From: Chitinophagaceae bacterium
GTDB lineage: Bacteria; Bacteroidota; Bacteroidia; Chitinophagales; Chitinophagaceae
Assembly (NCBI GenBank): GCA_016720825.1
Contig: JADKJV010000004.1
Coordinates: forward strand, 124,001 to 188,000
DNA length: 64,000 bases
Direction of reading: 5' to 3'
Shown here: piece by piece, positions 8,217 to 16,802 of the stretch
Layout: each line of letters opens with the position of its first letter
How positions within the stretch are numbered: the first letter of the stretch is position 1
Program-made: the position numbers and the translations under genes
The notes under the pieces: model-generated
Database searches by the model: none
What the model was told of the DNA's origin: nothing
The model's input: the letters and a program-made list of their open reading frames with translations, nothing else

Positions 8217-10096
8217 TCAGGTATTCACCACCAGTACCGGAATCTTCAGCTCATGCCGGACAGTCTCCACCGTCTGTCCGAAAATAAGGTCTCGTATGCC
8301 CGTATGTCCATGCGCCCCGATGACCAGCATTTCCGCTTTCCCTTCCTGTACAAGCCGGATGATTTCCCTGGCCCTGTCATTGTAACCCAGTACACCCGTT
8401 GCTTTGTAGCCGCGTTCCTGCAACTGTTCAGCATAATAAGTGATCTGTTCCATATCCTTACGCGTTTCAAAGTCATCGCTTTCATCACCAAGGATTCGCG
8501 AAGTGGCACTTTCCACTACGTGAATCAGCAGGTATTGAGTATAGGAATGCCCCTGTCCCAGCGCATGTGAAATCAGTTTGTAATCCTTTTCTGTAAAATC
8601 AAGTGCCACAGCAATAGTATGGTATTCGGGAACTGTGAGGTCCCTGATTTCACCGCCAATATTATGCGGCAATGCCACCGTTTTCCTTTTCCTGTTTTTC
8701 ATCAGCGGATAAAAGATAGTCATCGCCAGGATAACCAGGAAAAAAATCCCGGCTGCAGCCACTGCAATTTTCCAGCCCCATTGCCCATCAGAATGGAACA
8801 AAGGACCTGTTGACTCCACCACCATCTTGATATTCAGGAACACAAGTATTACGGTAACCAGCATCGAGAGTACAATCACAGGCCATTTGATCGCAAAAGT
8901 TCCCATTGTTTTGCGGTCACTCGTAAAATGGATCAGGGGGATAATGGCAAAACCCAGTTGCAGACTTAGTATTACCTGGCTTAATATGAGCAGGCTGTCA
9001 ATGTTGTTTTCCCCGTTGATCAGGATCACAATCACTGCAGGGATGATGGCAATCAGGCGTGTTAATAACCTTCTTACCCAGGGATTGATCCTGAGTTTGA
9101 GATAGCCTTCCATTACAATTTGCCCGGCCAGTGTACCGGTGATGGTTGAGCTTTGTCCGCTTGCAATCAATGCCACTGCAAACAAAATGGGAGCGAGGCT
9201 TGTTCCCAGCATAGGCAGCAGTTCGTAAGCCTGTTCTATTTTGGCAACATCTGTTCTTCCGGTTTTGAAAAACACCGTAGCGGCAAGCACCAGGATGGCT
9301 GCGTTTACCAGGAATGCAAGGTTGAGTGCAATAGTACTGTCAATAAAATTCCATTTTAATGCACGCCGGATTCCTTTTTCATCGCGTTTGATTTTACGGG
9401 TTTGCACCAGCGCCGAATGCAGGTAAAGATTATGCGGCATCACAGTGGCACCAATAATACCAATGGCAATATAGAGTGCATCATTGCGGGGATGAATGGA
9501 ACAAAACCACCGGCCACTTCTTTCAGGTCGGGTTTTGCTAAAATAATTTCTATCAGGAATGAAAGCCCGATCACCGCAATCAATGCAATGATGAACGCTT
9601 CCATTTTACGCATGCCCAGTCTTTGCAGTAACAGGAACAGGAAAGTATCCAGGATTGTAATCAGCACACCCCAGATCAAAGGCAAACCTGTAAGTAATTT
9701 TATACCGATGGCCATACCGAGTATCTCTGCCAGGTCAGTGGCTGCAATGGCAACTTCTGCAAGTCCGTATAAAACATAATTCAGCATCCGGGGATAAGTT
9801 TCCCGGTTGGCCTGTGCAAGATCGCGGCCACGCACAATACCTAATCGCGCCGATAAACTCTGCAGCAGCAAAGCCATCAGGTTACTCATCAGTAATACCC
9901 AGATCAGGGAGTATCCAAACTGGCTGCCACCCTGCAGGTCGGTTGCCCAGTTGCCCGGATCCATATACCCGACACTGACGAGGTAAGCAGGGCCGAAGAA
10001 TGCGAGTATTTTCCGCCAGCCTTTACCGGGTCTGGTGGTGTCAACAGACTGGTGGACTTCACTCAGGGAATTGTAGTTGTGTTTGTGTTCAGACAT
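8217..10096 (-). CDS. mntH: Nramp divalent metal transporter fused to a universal stress protein domain (one frameshift)
   Basis: This is a Mn2+/Fe2+ proton-coupled transporter of the Nramp family. The first transmembrane helix has the metal-binding DPGN (in SVGYMDPGNWATDL) and helix 6 has MPHN (in TVMPHNLYLHS), both ligands of the family. About eleven helices are followed by a cytosolic universal-stress domain of about 150 residues starting near VPEYHTIAVALDF and ending with the nucleotide-binding pattern GAHGHTGIRDLIFGQT. The frame breaks near 9475: adding one A in the GCAATGAT stretch restores PANDALYIAIGIIGATVMPH, giving about 626 residues. The start MSEHKHN overlaps the end of mntR by 8 bases, so the two are an operon under the mntR promoter. 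Confidence 0.9.
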
Positions 10097-10763
10097 GTTT
10101 GACAAATATGTTTTGTGCAAGTTGTACGCTGATCATTACTGATGCAGTTTGTTTGGTGGCAGTTTTGATCCTGAGTTCAAGCGACTGGTCGAAATCGAAT
10201 TTCTTTTTCACTTCAACCTTTGTCCCGATGCGGAGTTGTTTGTGTTCCAGTAACTCCAGTAATTCTTTCGACTGGTCGCTCACATGGCAGATTTGTGCCG
10301 GCAGGTTCAGTTCCAGGGCCGTGATACATATCTGCGGGTTGTACCGGATCCTTCCTTCCGTATCCGGTATCGGATCGCCGTGCGGATCAAAGCGCGGGAA
10401 TCCCAGGTATTCATCCAGTTTATCAATCAGTTTACGGCTGCTCACATGTTCCAGTTCTTCGGCCACGGCATGGACTTCTTCCCAGCTGAATTTGAGTTTT
10501 TCGGCCAGGAAATATTCCCAGAGCCGGTGGCGGCGCACAATACCCAGGGCTACTTTCTTCCCTTCTGTGCTGAGCCTGAACCCCTGGTAGGGCTGGTAGT
10601 GCAGCAGTTTTTTATCCCGCAGTTTTTTCATCATATCCGTAACGGAAGCCGGTTTGGTACGGAGTTCCCGGGCCAGTTCATTGGTACTCACATTCCCGCT
10701 GTGGGTCTGGAGGTGGAAAATGGCCTTGATATGATTCTCCTCGCTGGTGGAATAATTCACCAT
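10089..10763 (-). CDS. mntR: DtxR/MntR family metal-dependent repressor
   Basis: The 224-residue protein has an N-terminal winged helix (residues 1-65, with TNELARELRTKPASVTDMM), a dimerisation domain with metal-ligand-like residues (HRLWEYFLAEKL and ELEHVSS), and a C-terminal FeoA/SH3-like domain from about residue 150. Members bind DNA when loaded with Mn2+ or Fe2+ and shut off uptake genes. It is the first gene of an operon with the Nramp transporter, whose start overlaps it by 8 bases. A palindrome covering its own -7 element predicts autoregulation. Mn rather than Fe sensing is inferred from the Nramp partner. Confidence 0.9.
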   Translation of the reverse strand: MVNYSTSEENHIKAIFHLQTHSGNVSTNELARELRTKPASVTDMMKKLRDKKLLHYQPYQGFRLSTEGKKVALGIVRRHRLWEYFLAEKLKFSWEEVHAVAEELEHVSSRKLIDKLDEYLGFPRFDPHGDPIPDTEGRIRYNPQICITALELNLPAQICHVSDQSKELLELLEHKQLRIGTKVEVKKKFDFDQSLELRIKTATKQTASVMISVQLAQNIFVKHV

Positions 10764-10776
10764 GACTAAAAAATTA

Positions 10777-10792
10777 TTTAGACAAATCTAAA
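10777..10792. promoter_or_regulatory. Predicted MntR operator
   Basis: A perfect inverted repeat TTTAGA-CAAA-TCTAAA lies 14 bases upstream of the mntR start. It resembles DtxR/MntR-family boxes and covers the TAGATTTG -7 element, so binding would block the promoter. Confidence 0.7.
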
Positions 10793-10813
10793 AAATGAGG
10801 TTGATAAAACAAA
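10783..10813 (-). promoter_or_regulatory. Promoter of mntR-mntH
   Basis: On the minus strand TTTG (10813-10810) is followed after 19 nt by TAGATTTG (10790-10783), close to the Bacteroidota consensus. The -7 element lies within the predicted MntR operator. Confidence 0.65.
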
Positions 10814-10821
10814 AAATACTA

Positions 10822-10852
10822 TTGACACAGATGCGGGAAACGCTTACTTTCG
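10822..10852 (+). promoter_or_regulatory. Promoter of the lipoprotein gene at 10.87 kb
   Basis: TTG at 10822-10824 is followed after 20 nt by TACTTTCG at 10845-10852, one base off TAnnTTTG. It is divergent from the mntR promoter and not covered by the operator. Confidence 0.5.
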
Positions 10853-10869
10853 GAGCGTAAACCGATCGC

Positions 10870-11847
10870 ATGCGATTCCTTAAAATGCTGGCTCCGGGAT
10901 TGTTAGGGCTGTTTTTGGCAGCTGCCTGTTCCCATGAAAAAGCCAAACCCCTGGCACCTTCCGAGATAACCAAAGTGAATGATTTCATGGCTTTGTTTGA
11001 GCCTGTGGAATTGCCATTCAGCTTTGCCGACAGTTCCCTCGCTAAAAAGAAAACAGACTCTGTACAGATTCCATATAAAGTTTTCACTTTGTTTGTGCCA
11101 GATAGTTTTGTACACAAAACTTTTGGCAAGAATGTAAAACCTGTTTTTTACCCGATGGGTTCTGTCCCTGTGAAAGGTGAGGGCAGTTATCTTTTTGTAA
11201 AAGCAGTACAGGGGAATAAGAAAGCGATCCTGTTAATCGCGTTCAATAAAAAGCAGGAATATATTGCAGGAATCACTGCCTTAAAACCTGACCAGGACCA
11301 GTACACGGCACAGTCGGGTGTATTTGACCGCAAGTTCACACTCAATAAAACCACGGTTAAAAGAACCAGGGAAGCCAATGCGCAGGAAGGACGCGAAGTG
11401 TATGTGCTGAATGAAGCGGCAGGTAATTTCATGCTGATCATGACCGAAGCCCTGGATGATAAACCCGCTGAACTCATCAATCCCATTGATACATTGCCCA
11501 GGAAAAATAAATGGTCTGCCGATTATATTTCCGGTAAACGAACCATCATTTCTGTGCGCGATGGTAAGCGTGCCGGTATACTCCAGTTCTTTATGCATAT
11601 TGAAAAAAGCAACGGAGAATGTATCGGCCAGCTCAAAGGCGAGATGGATATGAAAACAGGAAACACCGGCATTTACCATGAAGACGGCGACCCCTGTTCC
11701 CTCAAATTTATTTTCAACAGCGGATCTGTAACCCTGCAGGAACAGGGAGGTTGTGGTTCCCACCGTGGGCTGCAATGCACCCTGGATGGAAATTATACAA
11801 AGAAAAAATATGTGAAACCGGCTTCCGCAAACGTTCGCAGAAAGTGA
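10870..11847 (+). CDS. Uncharacterised lipoprotein
   Basis: The 325-residue protein begins with a lipoprotein signal (MRFLKMLAPGLLGLFLAAAC) with the lipobox cysteine at residue 20, so it should be membrane anchored. The rest is soluble, without repeats or known catalytic motifs. Four cysteines sit in the last third (NGECIGQ, GDPCSL, GGCGSH, GLQCTL), a spacing that could give two disulphides in a small beta domain. I do not recognise a family. The gene is divergent from mntR-mntH and has its own promoter, so there is no clear functional link. Confidence 0.75.
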   Translation: MRFLKMLAPGLLGLFLAAACSHEKAKPLAPSEITKVNDFMALFEPVELPFSFADSSLAKKKTDSVQIPYKVFTLFVPDSFVHKTFGKNVKPVFYPMGSVPVKGEGSYLFVKAVQGNKKAILLIAFNKKQEYIAGITALKPDQDQYTAQSGVFDRKFTLNKTTVKRTREANAQEGREVYVLNEAAGNFMLIMTEALDDKPAELINPIDTLPRKNKWSADYISGKRTIISVRDGKRAGILQFFMHIEKSNGECIGQLKGEMDMKTGNTGIYHEDGDPCSLKFIFNSGSVTLQEQGGCGSHRGLQCTLDGNYTKKKYVKPASANVRRK

Positions 11848-11964
11848 TTTAAAGCAATTCCCACAATTTTTCAACAGGCGCCTTTGAAATATGATTCCCG
11901 GGCCTGAATTACCCCCTTTTTCGTTATAATCTGCTATATTGCACCTTCGTGTAAATTGAACACT

Positions 11965-13620
11965 ATGGATTTTACTGCTTACAAAGTTCCTTACCCTGTT
12001 GAAGACCGTTATAAGAAGAAAGTGGCTTATTTTTCAATGGAGTTTGCCACCCACCAGCCCCTGAAAATTTACAGTGGCGGATTAGGCTTCCTGGCCGGTT
12101 CCCATTTGCGCAGTGCCTATGAACTGGGTCAAAACCTGGTTGGTATCGGCATCTTGTGGAAATATGGTTATTACGACCAGGAAAGAAACCAGGACCAGAC
12201 ACTGGATGTGAGCTGGAATGAAAAACAATTTTGTTTCCTGGAAGATACCGGCCTCAAATTCCAGATTTCTATACATGAACATCCGGTTTGGGTGAAAGTA
12301 TTTTACCTGAATCCCGAAACATTCAAAACAGCGCCGTTGTTTTTACTATCAACGGATTGCCCGGAGAACGATTATGTATCGCAAACCATTACCCATCGTT
12401 TGTATGATGCAAACGTGGCCACCAAAGTGGCGCAGTTTATCCTGCTGGGTGTGGGCGGTGCCAAACTGATGGATGAACTCGGATTCAATCCTGAATTATA
12501 CCACCTGAATGAAGCACACGGCCTCTCTGCTGCATTCTATCTCTACCAGAAGTTCAACAAAAAACTGGAAGAAGTTAAAAAGAGATTGGTATTCACAACC
12601 CATACCCCTGAAGAAGCAGGAAATGAAAAACATGATATTTACCTCTGCCATAAGATGAGTTATTTCTGTGGACTGTCTGTAGATGAAGTGAAACTGCTGA
12701 CCGGAAATCCGGAAGACCAGTTCAACCATTCTCTGGCAGCCCTGCGTTTTGCCCATCTTGCAAACGGGGTTTCTCAGTTACATGGTCATGTATCAAGGGC
12801 CATGTGGAGCCGTTACCCTGATATCTGTCCCATTATTTCTATTACGAATGCACAGAACTGGAAATACTGGGCGGATAAACAGATGTACCGTTTCCGTGAA
12901 GCGGGTGATGATTATGGTATTGATGACCGTAAAAAATACCTGAAGAAAAGGGCTTTTGAAATTGTAGCTGACCAGACCGGTAAATTATTCAACCCCGATG
13001 TTTTTACTATCGTTTGGGCTCGCCGTTTTGCTGGTTATAAAAGAGCCAGCATGATCGCTTCTGATGAAGTGAGATTCAGGAAGCTGATGGAGAATAAAAA
13101 ATACCCTGTTCAGCTGATCTGGGCCGGTAAACCATACCCGGTTGATCATCCTGCCATCAGTGAATTCAACCAGCTGGTTCATGTCAGCAAGAATTTTAAA
13201 AATATGGCGGTAATGATTGGTTATGAACTGACTTTATCCAAACGCCTCAAACAGGCAGCCGACTGCTGGCTCAATAATCCCCGTGTTCCCCGCGAAGCGT
13301 CAGGAACCAGTGGTATGACTGCAGCCATGAACGGTGCCGTGAATTTCTCCACCGATGACGGATGGATTCCCGAATTCATCAATCACGGACATAACGGTTT
13401 CGTTGTGCCTAAAGCGGATTATGCCAGCATGGCTACACACGAACAGGATCAATATGACCTGAACAAAATGTATGAAATCCTCGAGAAAGAAATTCTCCCC
13501 TTATATTATGATGACTATCCGACCTGGCGCCAGATCATGAAGAATGGTATGGGTGATGTGCGGTTCCAGTTTGACAGTAACAGGATGGCGCATGAGTACT
13601 ACGAACTGATGTACGTTTAA
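11965..13620 (+). CDS. glgP: Alpha-glucan phosphorylase-like protein (GT35, short form)
   Basis: At about 551 residues this is the short bacterial/archaeal branch of the glycogen phosphorylase family, which normally releases glucose-1-phosphate from alpha-1,4-glucans. Family landmarks are YFSMEFATHQPLKIYSGGLG near the N-terminus, YHLNEAHGLSA, RFAGYKRASM and the end NGFVVP. In the block EASGTSGMTAAMNG the residue matching the pyridoxal-phosphate lysine of muscle phosphorylase (Lys680, EASGTGNMK) is Thr452, so PLP phosphorolysis is uncertain; the protein may be another GT-B activity. A TTG three codons upstream could also start. An extracellular amylase lies 1.4 kb downstream, beyond ispH. Confidence 0.8.
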   Translation: MDFTAYKVPYPVEDRYKKKVAYFSMEFATHQPLKIYSGGLGFLAGSHLRSAYELGQNLVGIGILWKYGYYDQERNQDQTLDVSWNEKQFCFLEDTGLKFQISIHEHPVWVKVFYLNPETFKTAPLFLLSTDCPENDYVSQTITHRLYDANVATKVAQFILLGVGGAKLMDELGFNPELYHLNEAHGLSAAFYLYQKFNKKLEEVKKRLVFTTHTPEEAGNEKHDIYLCHKMSYFCGLSVDEVKLLTGNPEDQFNHSLAALRFAHLANGVSQLHGHVSRAMWSRYPDICPIISITNAQNWKYWADKQMYRFREAGDDYGIDDRKKYLKKRAFEIVADQTGKLFNPDVFTIVWARRFAGYKRASMIASDEVRFRKLMENKKYPVQLIWAGKPYPVDHPAISEFNQLVHVSKNFKNMAVMIGYELTLSKRLKQAADCWLNNPRVPREASGTSGMTAAMNGAVNFSTDDGWIPEFINHGHNGFVVPKADYASMATHEQDQYDLNKMYEILEKEILPLYYDDYPTWRQIMKNGMGDVRFQFDSNRMAHEYYELMYV

Positions 13621-13627
13621 CGTTGCC

Positions 13628-13715
13628 GGTTACCAGTTACCTGTTGTTGTAACCTGTTTGCTCACTTTCAAATACAAAGCATACAGCTTACTGTAATTAA
13701 CTGGTAACTGGTAAC
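13628..13715. repeat. Intergenic inverted repeat, GTTACCA units
   Basis: GTTACCAGTTACC at 13629-13641 pairs exactly with GGTAACTGGTAAC at 13703-13715, flanked by more degenerate GTTACC/GGTAAC units on both sides. It lies between the convergent glgP and ispH genes and may act as a two-way terminator. Confidence 0.7.
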
Positions 13716-13728
13716 GGGTAACAGACAA

Positions 13729-14952
13729 CTAGTAGCTATCTAGCAACTCACTCAATTTCTTAGAATCGGGAAAATACCCCAGTAGTTGCTCTATGACGCC
13801 TTCAACAATCGCATCCGGGCAGGAAGCGCCGCTGGTGATCAGAATTTTAACCGGGCGGTTATCAGGTAAAAAATTTGCCGTGATTTTTTCTTCCTTCCGG
13901 TGCAGGTTATAGTGCAGGATTTCCCCGCCCGCCATCAGGTGTTCCCTGTTTTTAATGAAGTAGGTTGGCAGTTTCCCTTCGCAGAGTTCCACCAGGTGTG
14001 AGGTGTTGGATGAATTATAACCTCCCACAACTATTGCCAGATCGGCTTTTGTTTCCAGCATACCGCTAACGGCAGTCTGGTTATCGTGTGTGGCATAGCA
14101 AAGTGTGTCACGGGTATCGGCGAAATAAGCTTCCGGGTCGCCTCCTGCAGGGAGGTATTTATCAAGCATCACTTTTTTAAGGTAATCGGCTATTGCCTGT
14201 GTATCGCTGGCCAGCATGGTTGTCTGGTTCACCACGCCGATGCGTTGCAGGTCTTTGGTAACATCAAATCCTTCGCTGTACTGACCCTTGAAAACCTGGT
14301 AAAAAGTATCCGGTTGTTTTTCCCCGGTGATATAGGTGGCGAGCAATTCAGCCTCTTTCATATCATTCACAATAACAGCAGGTGCACCTGCAGCTGCATG
14401 TGAAAAGGTGGCGCGGGTTTCCTCATGTTTGGGCTTGCCATGGATGACAATCGTATAATTCTTCTTTGCAATCACTTCACTTCTGTTCCATACTTTCTCC
14501 ACAAAAGGACAGGTGGTATTATATGGTTCTGTCAATATACCCCGCGCATGTAAATCTGCTTCCATTTCCAGGGTGGTCCCAAATGCAGGGATAAGTACAA
14601 TGTCATCAGCCCGTAGGCTGCTCAGCGGGATGATTTCATTCCCAGCAGTATCATGAAGGAAATTGATGCCATGGGCGTGCAGGTCGGCATTTACATGGGG
14701 GTTGTGGATCATTTCGCTGAGGAGGAAGATCCTTTTGCCGGGATTCTCTGCTACGGTCCGGAAAGCAATGTCAATGGCATTTTCAACCCCATAGCAGAAC
14801 CCGAAATGACGGGCCAGGAAAATCTGCACCGGACCGAAGTCAAGCAGGGTAGGGCTGAAATCCTTTTTCATTTTATCAGCCTCTTTCCTTTTTTTCTTGA
14901 TGGCGGTGATCAGCGGACTCCTGTAAAATGCCGGTACTTCGAACTGCTTCAT
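13729..14952 (-). CDS. ispH: 4-hydroxy-3-methylbut-2-enyl diphosphate reductase
   Basis: IspH makes IPP and DMAPP in the last step of the MEP isoprenoid pathway using a [4Fe-4S] cluster. The three cluster cysteines are visible in FGFCYGVENA, NTTCPFVEKVW and TSGASCPDAIVEGV. At 407 residues it is the long form with an N-terminal extension seen in Bacteroidota. The ATG at 14952 is preceded after only 4 bases by TATCTTTG, a good -7 element, so the mRNA is predicted to be leaderless from this start, which also leaves MKQFEVPAFYRSP as N-terminus. A later start at MKKDFSPTLLDF cannot be excluded. Confidence 0.95.
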   Translation of the reverse strand: MKQFEVPAFYRSPLITAIKKKRKEADKMKKDFSPTLLDFGPVQIFLARHFGFCYGVENAIDIAFRTVAENPGKRIFLLSEMIHNPHVNADLHAHGINFLHDTAGNEIIPLSSLRADDIVLIPAFGTTLEMEADLHARGILTEPYNTTCPFVEKVWNRSEVIAKKNYTIVIHGKPKHEETRATFSHAAAGAPAVIVNDMKEAELLATYITGEKQPDTFYQVFKGQYSEGFDVTKDLQRIGVVNQTTMLASDTQAIADYLKKVMLDKYLPAGGDPEAYFADTRDTLCYATHDNQTAVSGMLETKADLAIVVGGYNSSNTSHLVELCEGKLPTYFIKNREHLMAGGEILHYNLHRKEEKITANFLPDNRPVKILITSGASCPDAIVEGVIEQLLGYFPDSKKLSELLDSY

Positions 14953-14956
14953 CCTG

Positions 14957-14964
14957 CAAAGATA
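14957..14964 (-). promoter_or_regulatory. -7 element of ispH, 4 nt before ATG
   Basis: TATCTTTG on the minus strand ends 4 nt before the ispH ATG, predicting transcription start at or within the start codon. Confidence 0.55.
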
Positions 14965-15056
14965 AGCAGGCCTTGTGGCGATAAATCAGTCAGCATACTG
15001 CGCAGGCTCAGCCGGGGAAAAGCTATTTTATGCCTAATTTCACGCAAAATTTAACG

Positions 15057-16442
15057 ATGAAATACGCCCTCGTTTCGCTGGGCTTGCTTGCCTGCCTGTT
15101 TTCCTGTAAAAACAATTCATCAACCAAACAAAAATCCATGGAGCAAATATCCCCGTTCAGGGCTGTGGAATGGTCACATTCGACGAACATTTATGAAGTG
15201 AATCTCCGCCAGTACACCAAAGCCGGTACGTTCAATGCTTTTGCCGGTGAACTGCCGCGACTGAAAAAAATGGGCGTGCAAACCCTGTGGTTCATGCCAA
15301 TCACACCGATTGCACAGGCCAAAAAGAAAGGGACATTGGGCAGTTACTATGCCTGTTCTGATTATACGGCCATCAATCCGGAGTTTGGTAACCTGGATGA
15401 TTTCAAAAGCCTGGTGAAACAGGCACATGAAATGGGTTTCAAAGTGATTATTGACTGGGTGGCCAACCATACCGGCTGGGATCACCGCTGGACCAAAGAG
15501 CACCCGGATTATTATGAAATGGACAGTGCCACGAAAGATTTTAAAATCGCTTCGGGTATGGATGATATCATTGAACTCAATTTCAAAAACCCCGCTTTGC
15601 GCAAAGCCATGATTGATGCCATGGCGTATTGGGTGAAGGAATGTGATATTGATGGTTTCCGCTGCGACCTCGCATTCTGGGTGGAAATAGATTTCTGGAA
15701 AGAAGCCCGTAAAGAACTCGATGCCATCAAACCGCTGTTCTGGCTCGGTGAAGTGGATGAACTGGACAATGGTAACTATGCCGAAGCATTTGATGCCAGC
15801 TATACCTGGAAATGGATGCACCAGACTGAAGATTTCTATAAAAAACACTTAGGACTTGATACGCTGATCGGCCTGCTTAAAAAATATGATGACATCGGTG
15901 ATCATTCCATGCGTGCCTGGTTTACCACCAACCATGATGAAAACAGCTGGAATGGTACCGAGTATGAAAAATACGGTGACATGGCCCCGGCGCTCGCTGT
16001 GTTCAGTGCCACCTGGAACGGGATCCCGCTCATATACAGCGGACAGGAACTTCCGATGAAAGATAAACGGCTCCTGTTTTTTGAGAAAGACCCTATCCCC
16101 TGGAATAACAATTACGCATTGGAAGGGGTTTATTCGTCATTACTGAAATTAAAAACAAATAACCCCGCTTTGCGCGCCGGTGATACCGCCGTCCAGACCT
16201 TCCGTCTCAAAACCACGGCTCCTGATAAAGTACTGGCTTATCTCCGCAAAAACGGTCCTGATGAAGTGCTGGTCGTACTCAACATGAGCAGGGATAACAA
16301 ACTGCAGTTTGATATTACTGACGAGCATGTGAAAGGGGATTACATGAATATTTTCTCCGGTGCAGGAAATGATTTTTCAACAGAGAAGTCGTTTATGATG
16401 AATGCGTGGGAGTATTTGGTGTATGAGAAGCTGAAGAAGTGA
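15057..16442 (+). CDS. GH13 alpha-amylase family lipoprotein
   Basis: A lipoprotein signal (MKYALVSLGLLACLFSC) places this 461-residue enzyme on the outer face of a membrane. The (beta/alpha)8 GH13 regions are present: DWVANHTGWDHRW (region I), DGFRCDLAF with nucleophile Asp204, WLGEVDE with acid/base Glu232, and TNHDEN with Asp294. GH13 enzymes cleave or transfer alpha-1,4-glucosyl units; exact specificity cannot be read. The ATG at 15057 is preferred over upstream in-frame starts because it begins the signal peptide. With the glucan phosphorylase upstream it suggests extracellular alpha-glucan use, although ispH lies between them on the other strand. Confidence 0.92.
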   Translation: MKYALVSLGLLACLFSCKNNSSTKQKSMEQISPFRAVEWSHSTNIYEVNLRQYTKAGTFNAFAGELPRLKKMGVQTLWFMPITPIAQAKKKGTLGSYYACSDYTAINPEFGNLDDFKSLVKQAHEMGFKVIIDWVANHTGWDHRWTKEHPDYYEMDSATKDFKIASGMDDIIELNFKNPALRKAMIDAMAYWVKECDIDGFRCDLAFWVEIDFWKEARKELDAIKPLFWLGEVDELDNGNYAEAFDASYTWKWMHQTEDFYKKHLGLDTLIGLLKKYDDIGDHSMRAWFTTNHDENSWNGTEYEKYGDMAPALAVFSATWNGIPLIYSGQELPMKDKRLLFFEKDPIPWNNNYALEGVYSSLLKLKTNNPALRAGDTAVQTFRLKTTAPDKVLAYLRKNGPDEVLVVLNMSRDNKLQFDITDEHVKGDYMNIFSGAGNDFSTEKSFMMNAWEYLVYEKLKK

Positions 16443-16445
16443 GGT

Positions 16446-16742
16446 GGTTGGAAGTTGGAAGTTGGAGGTTGGAGGTTGAACCCGAAAGATCGAAAAGTCT
16501 TTTATTTGTTGGAATGTTGGAAAGTTGGAGTGTTGGAGTGTTTCCTATGATCAAACTGTACTATAAAAAGGAATGTCCTAAACTTCGAAGTTTAGGACAT
16601 TCCTTATTATAGTAAATATTCAATCTGTCAGAACATTCCAACATTCCAACACTCCAACACTCCAACACTCCAACATTCCTGTAGTACCATTTTATCTTTC
16701 GGAGACGTCCAACCTCCAACCTCCAACTTCCAACTTCCAACC
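16446..16742. repeat. Giant nested palindromic intergenic element, copy 1
   Basis: Outer arms of GTTGGAA/GTTGGAG units (16446-16478) pair perfectly over 33 bp with 16710-16742. Inside, CCGAAAGAT (16482-16490) pairs with 16694-16702, then GTTGGAATGTTGGA-type arms flank a core at 16568-16605 that is an exact 38-bp palindrome with no loop. It fills the gap between convergent amylase and htrA genes. A second copy is at 63145-63414. Function unknown; a bidirectional transcription block or mobile palindrome are possible. Confidence 0.9.
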
Positions 16743-16748
16743 TCCAAC

Positions 16749-16781
16749 AAAAAAAACGCCAGCTGCATCACACAGCCGGCG
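16749..16781 (-). terminator. Terminator of htrA
   Basis: A 9-bp stem with one mismatch (16757-16765 with 16773-16781) is followed on the minus strand by eight T. It lies 22 nt after the htrA stop and directly next to the palindromic element. Confidence 0.8.
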
Positions 16782-16802
16782 CTTTCTTTTAAAACAAACT
16801 GT

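Noticed and set aside
10284..10769. Open frame on the plus strand opposite mntR
   Set aside because: Antisense shadow of the DtxR-type gene; no family signal and no promoter.
16446..16742. CRISPR-like array in the TTGGAAG/CCAACTT tracts
   Set aside because: Units are 7-8 nt, contiguous and degenerate, with mirrored arms and no spacers; no cas genes are nearby.
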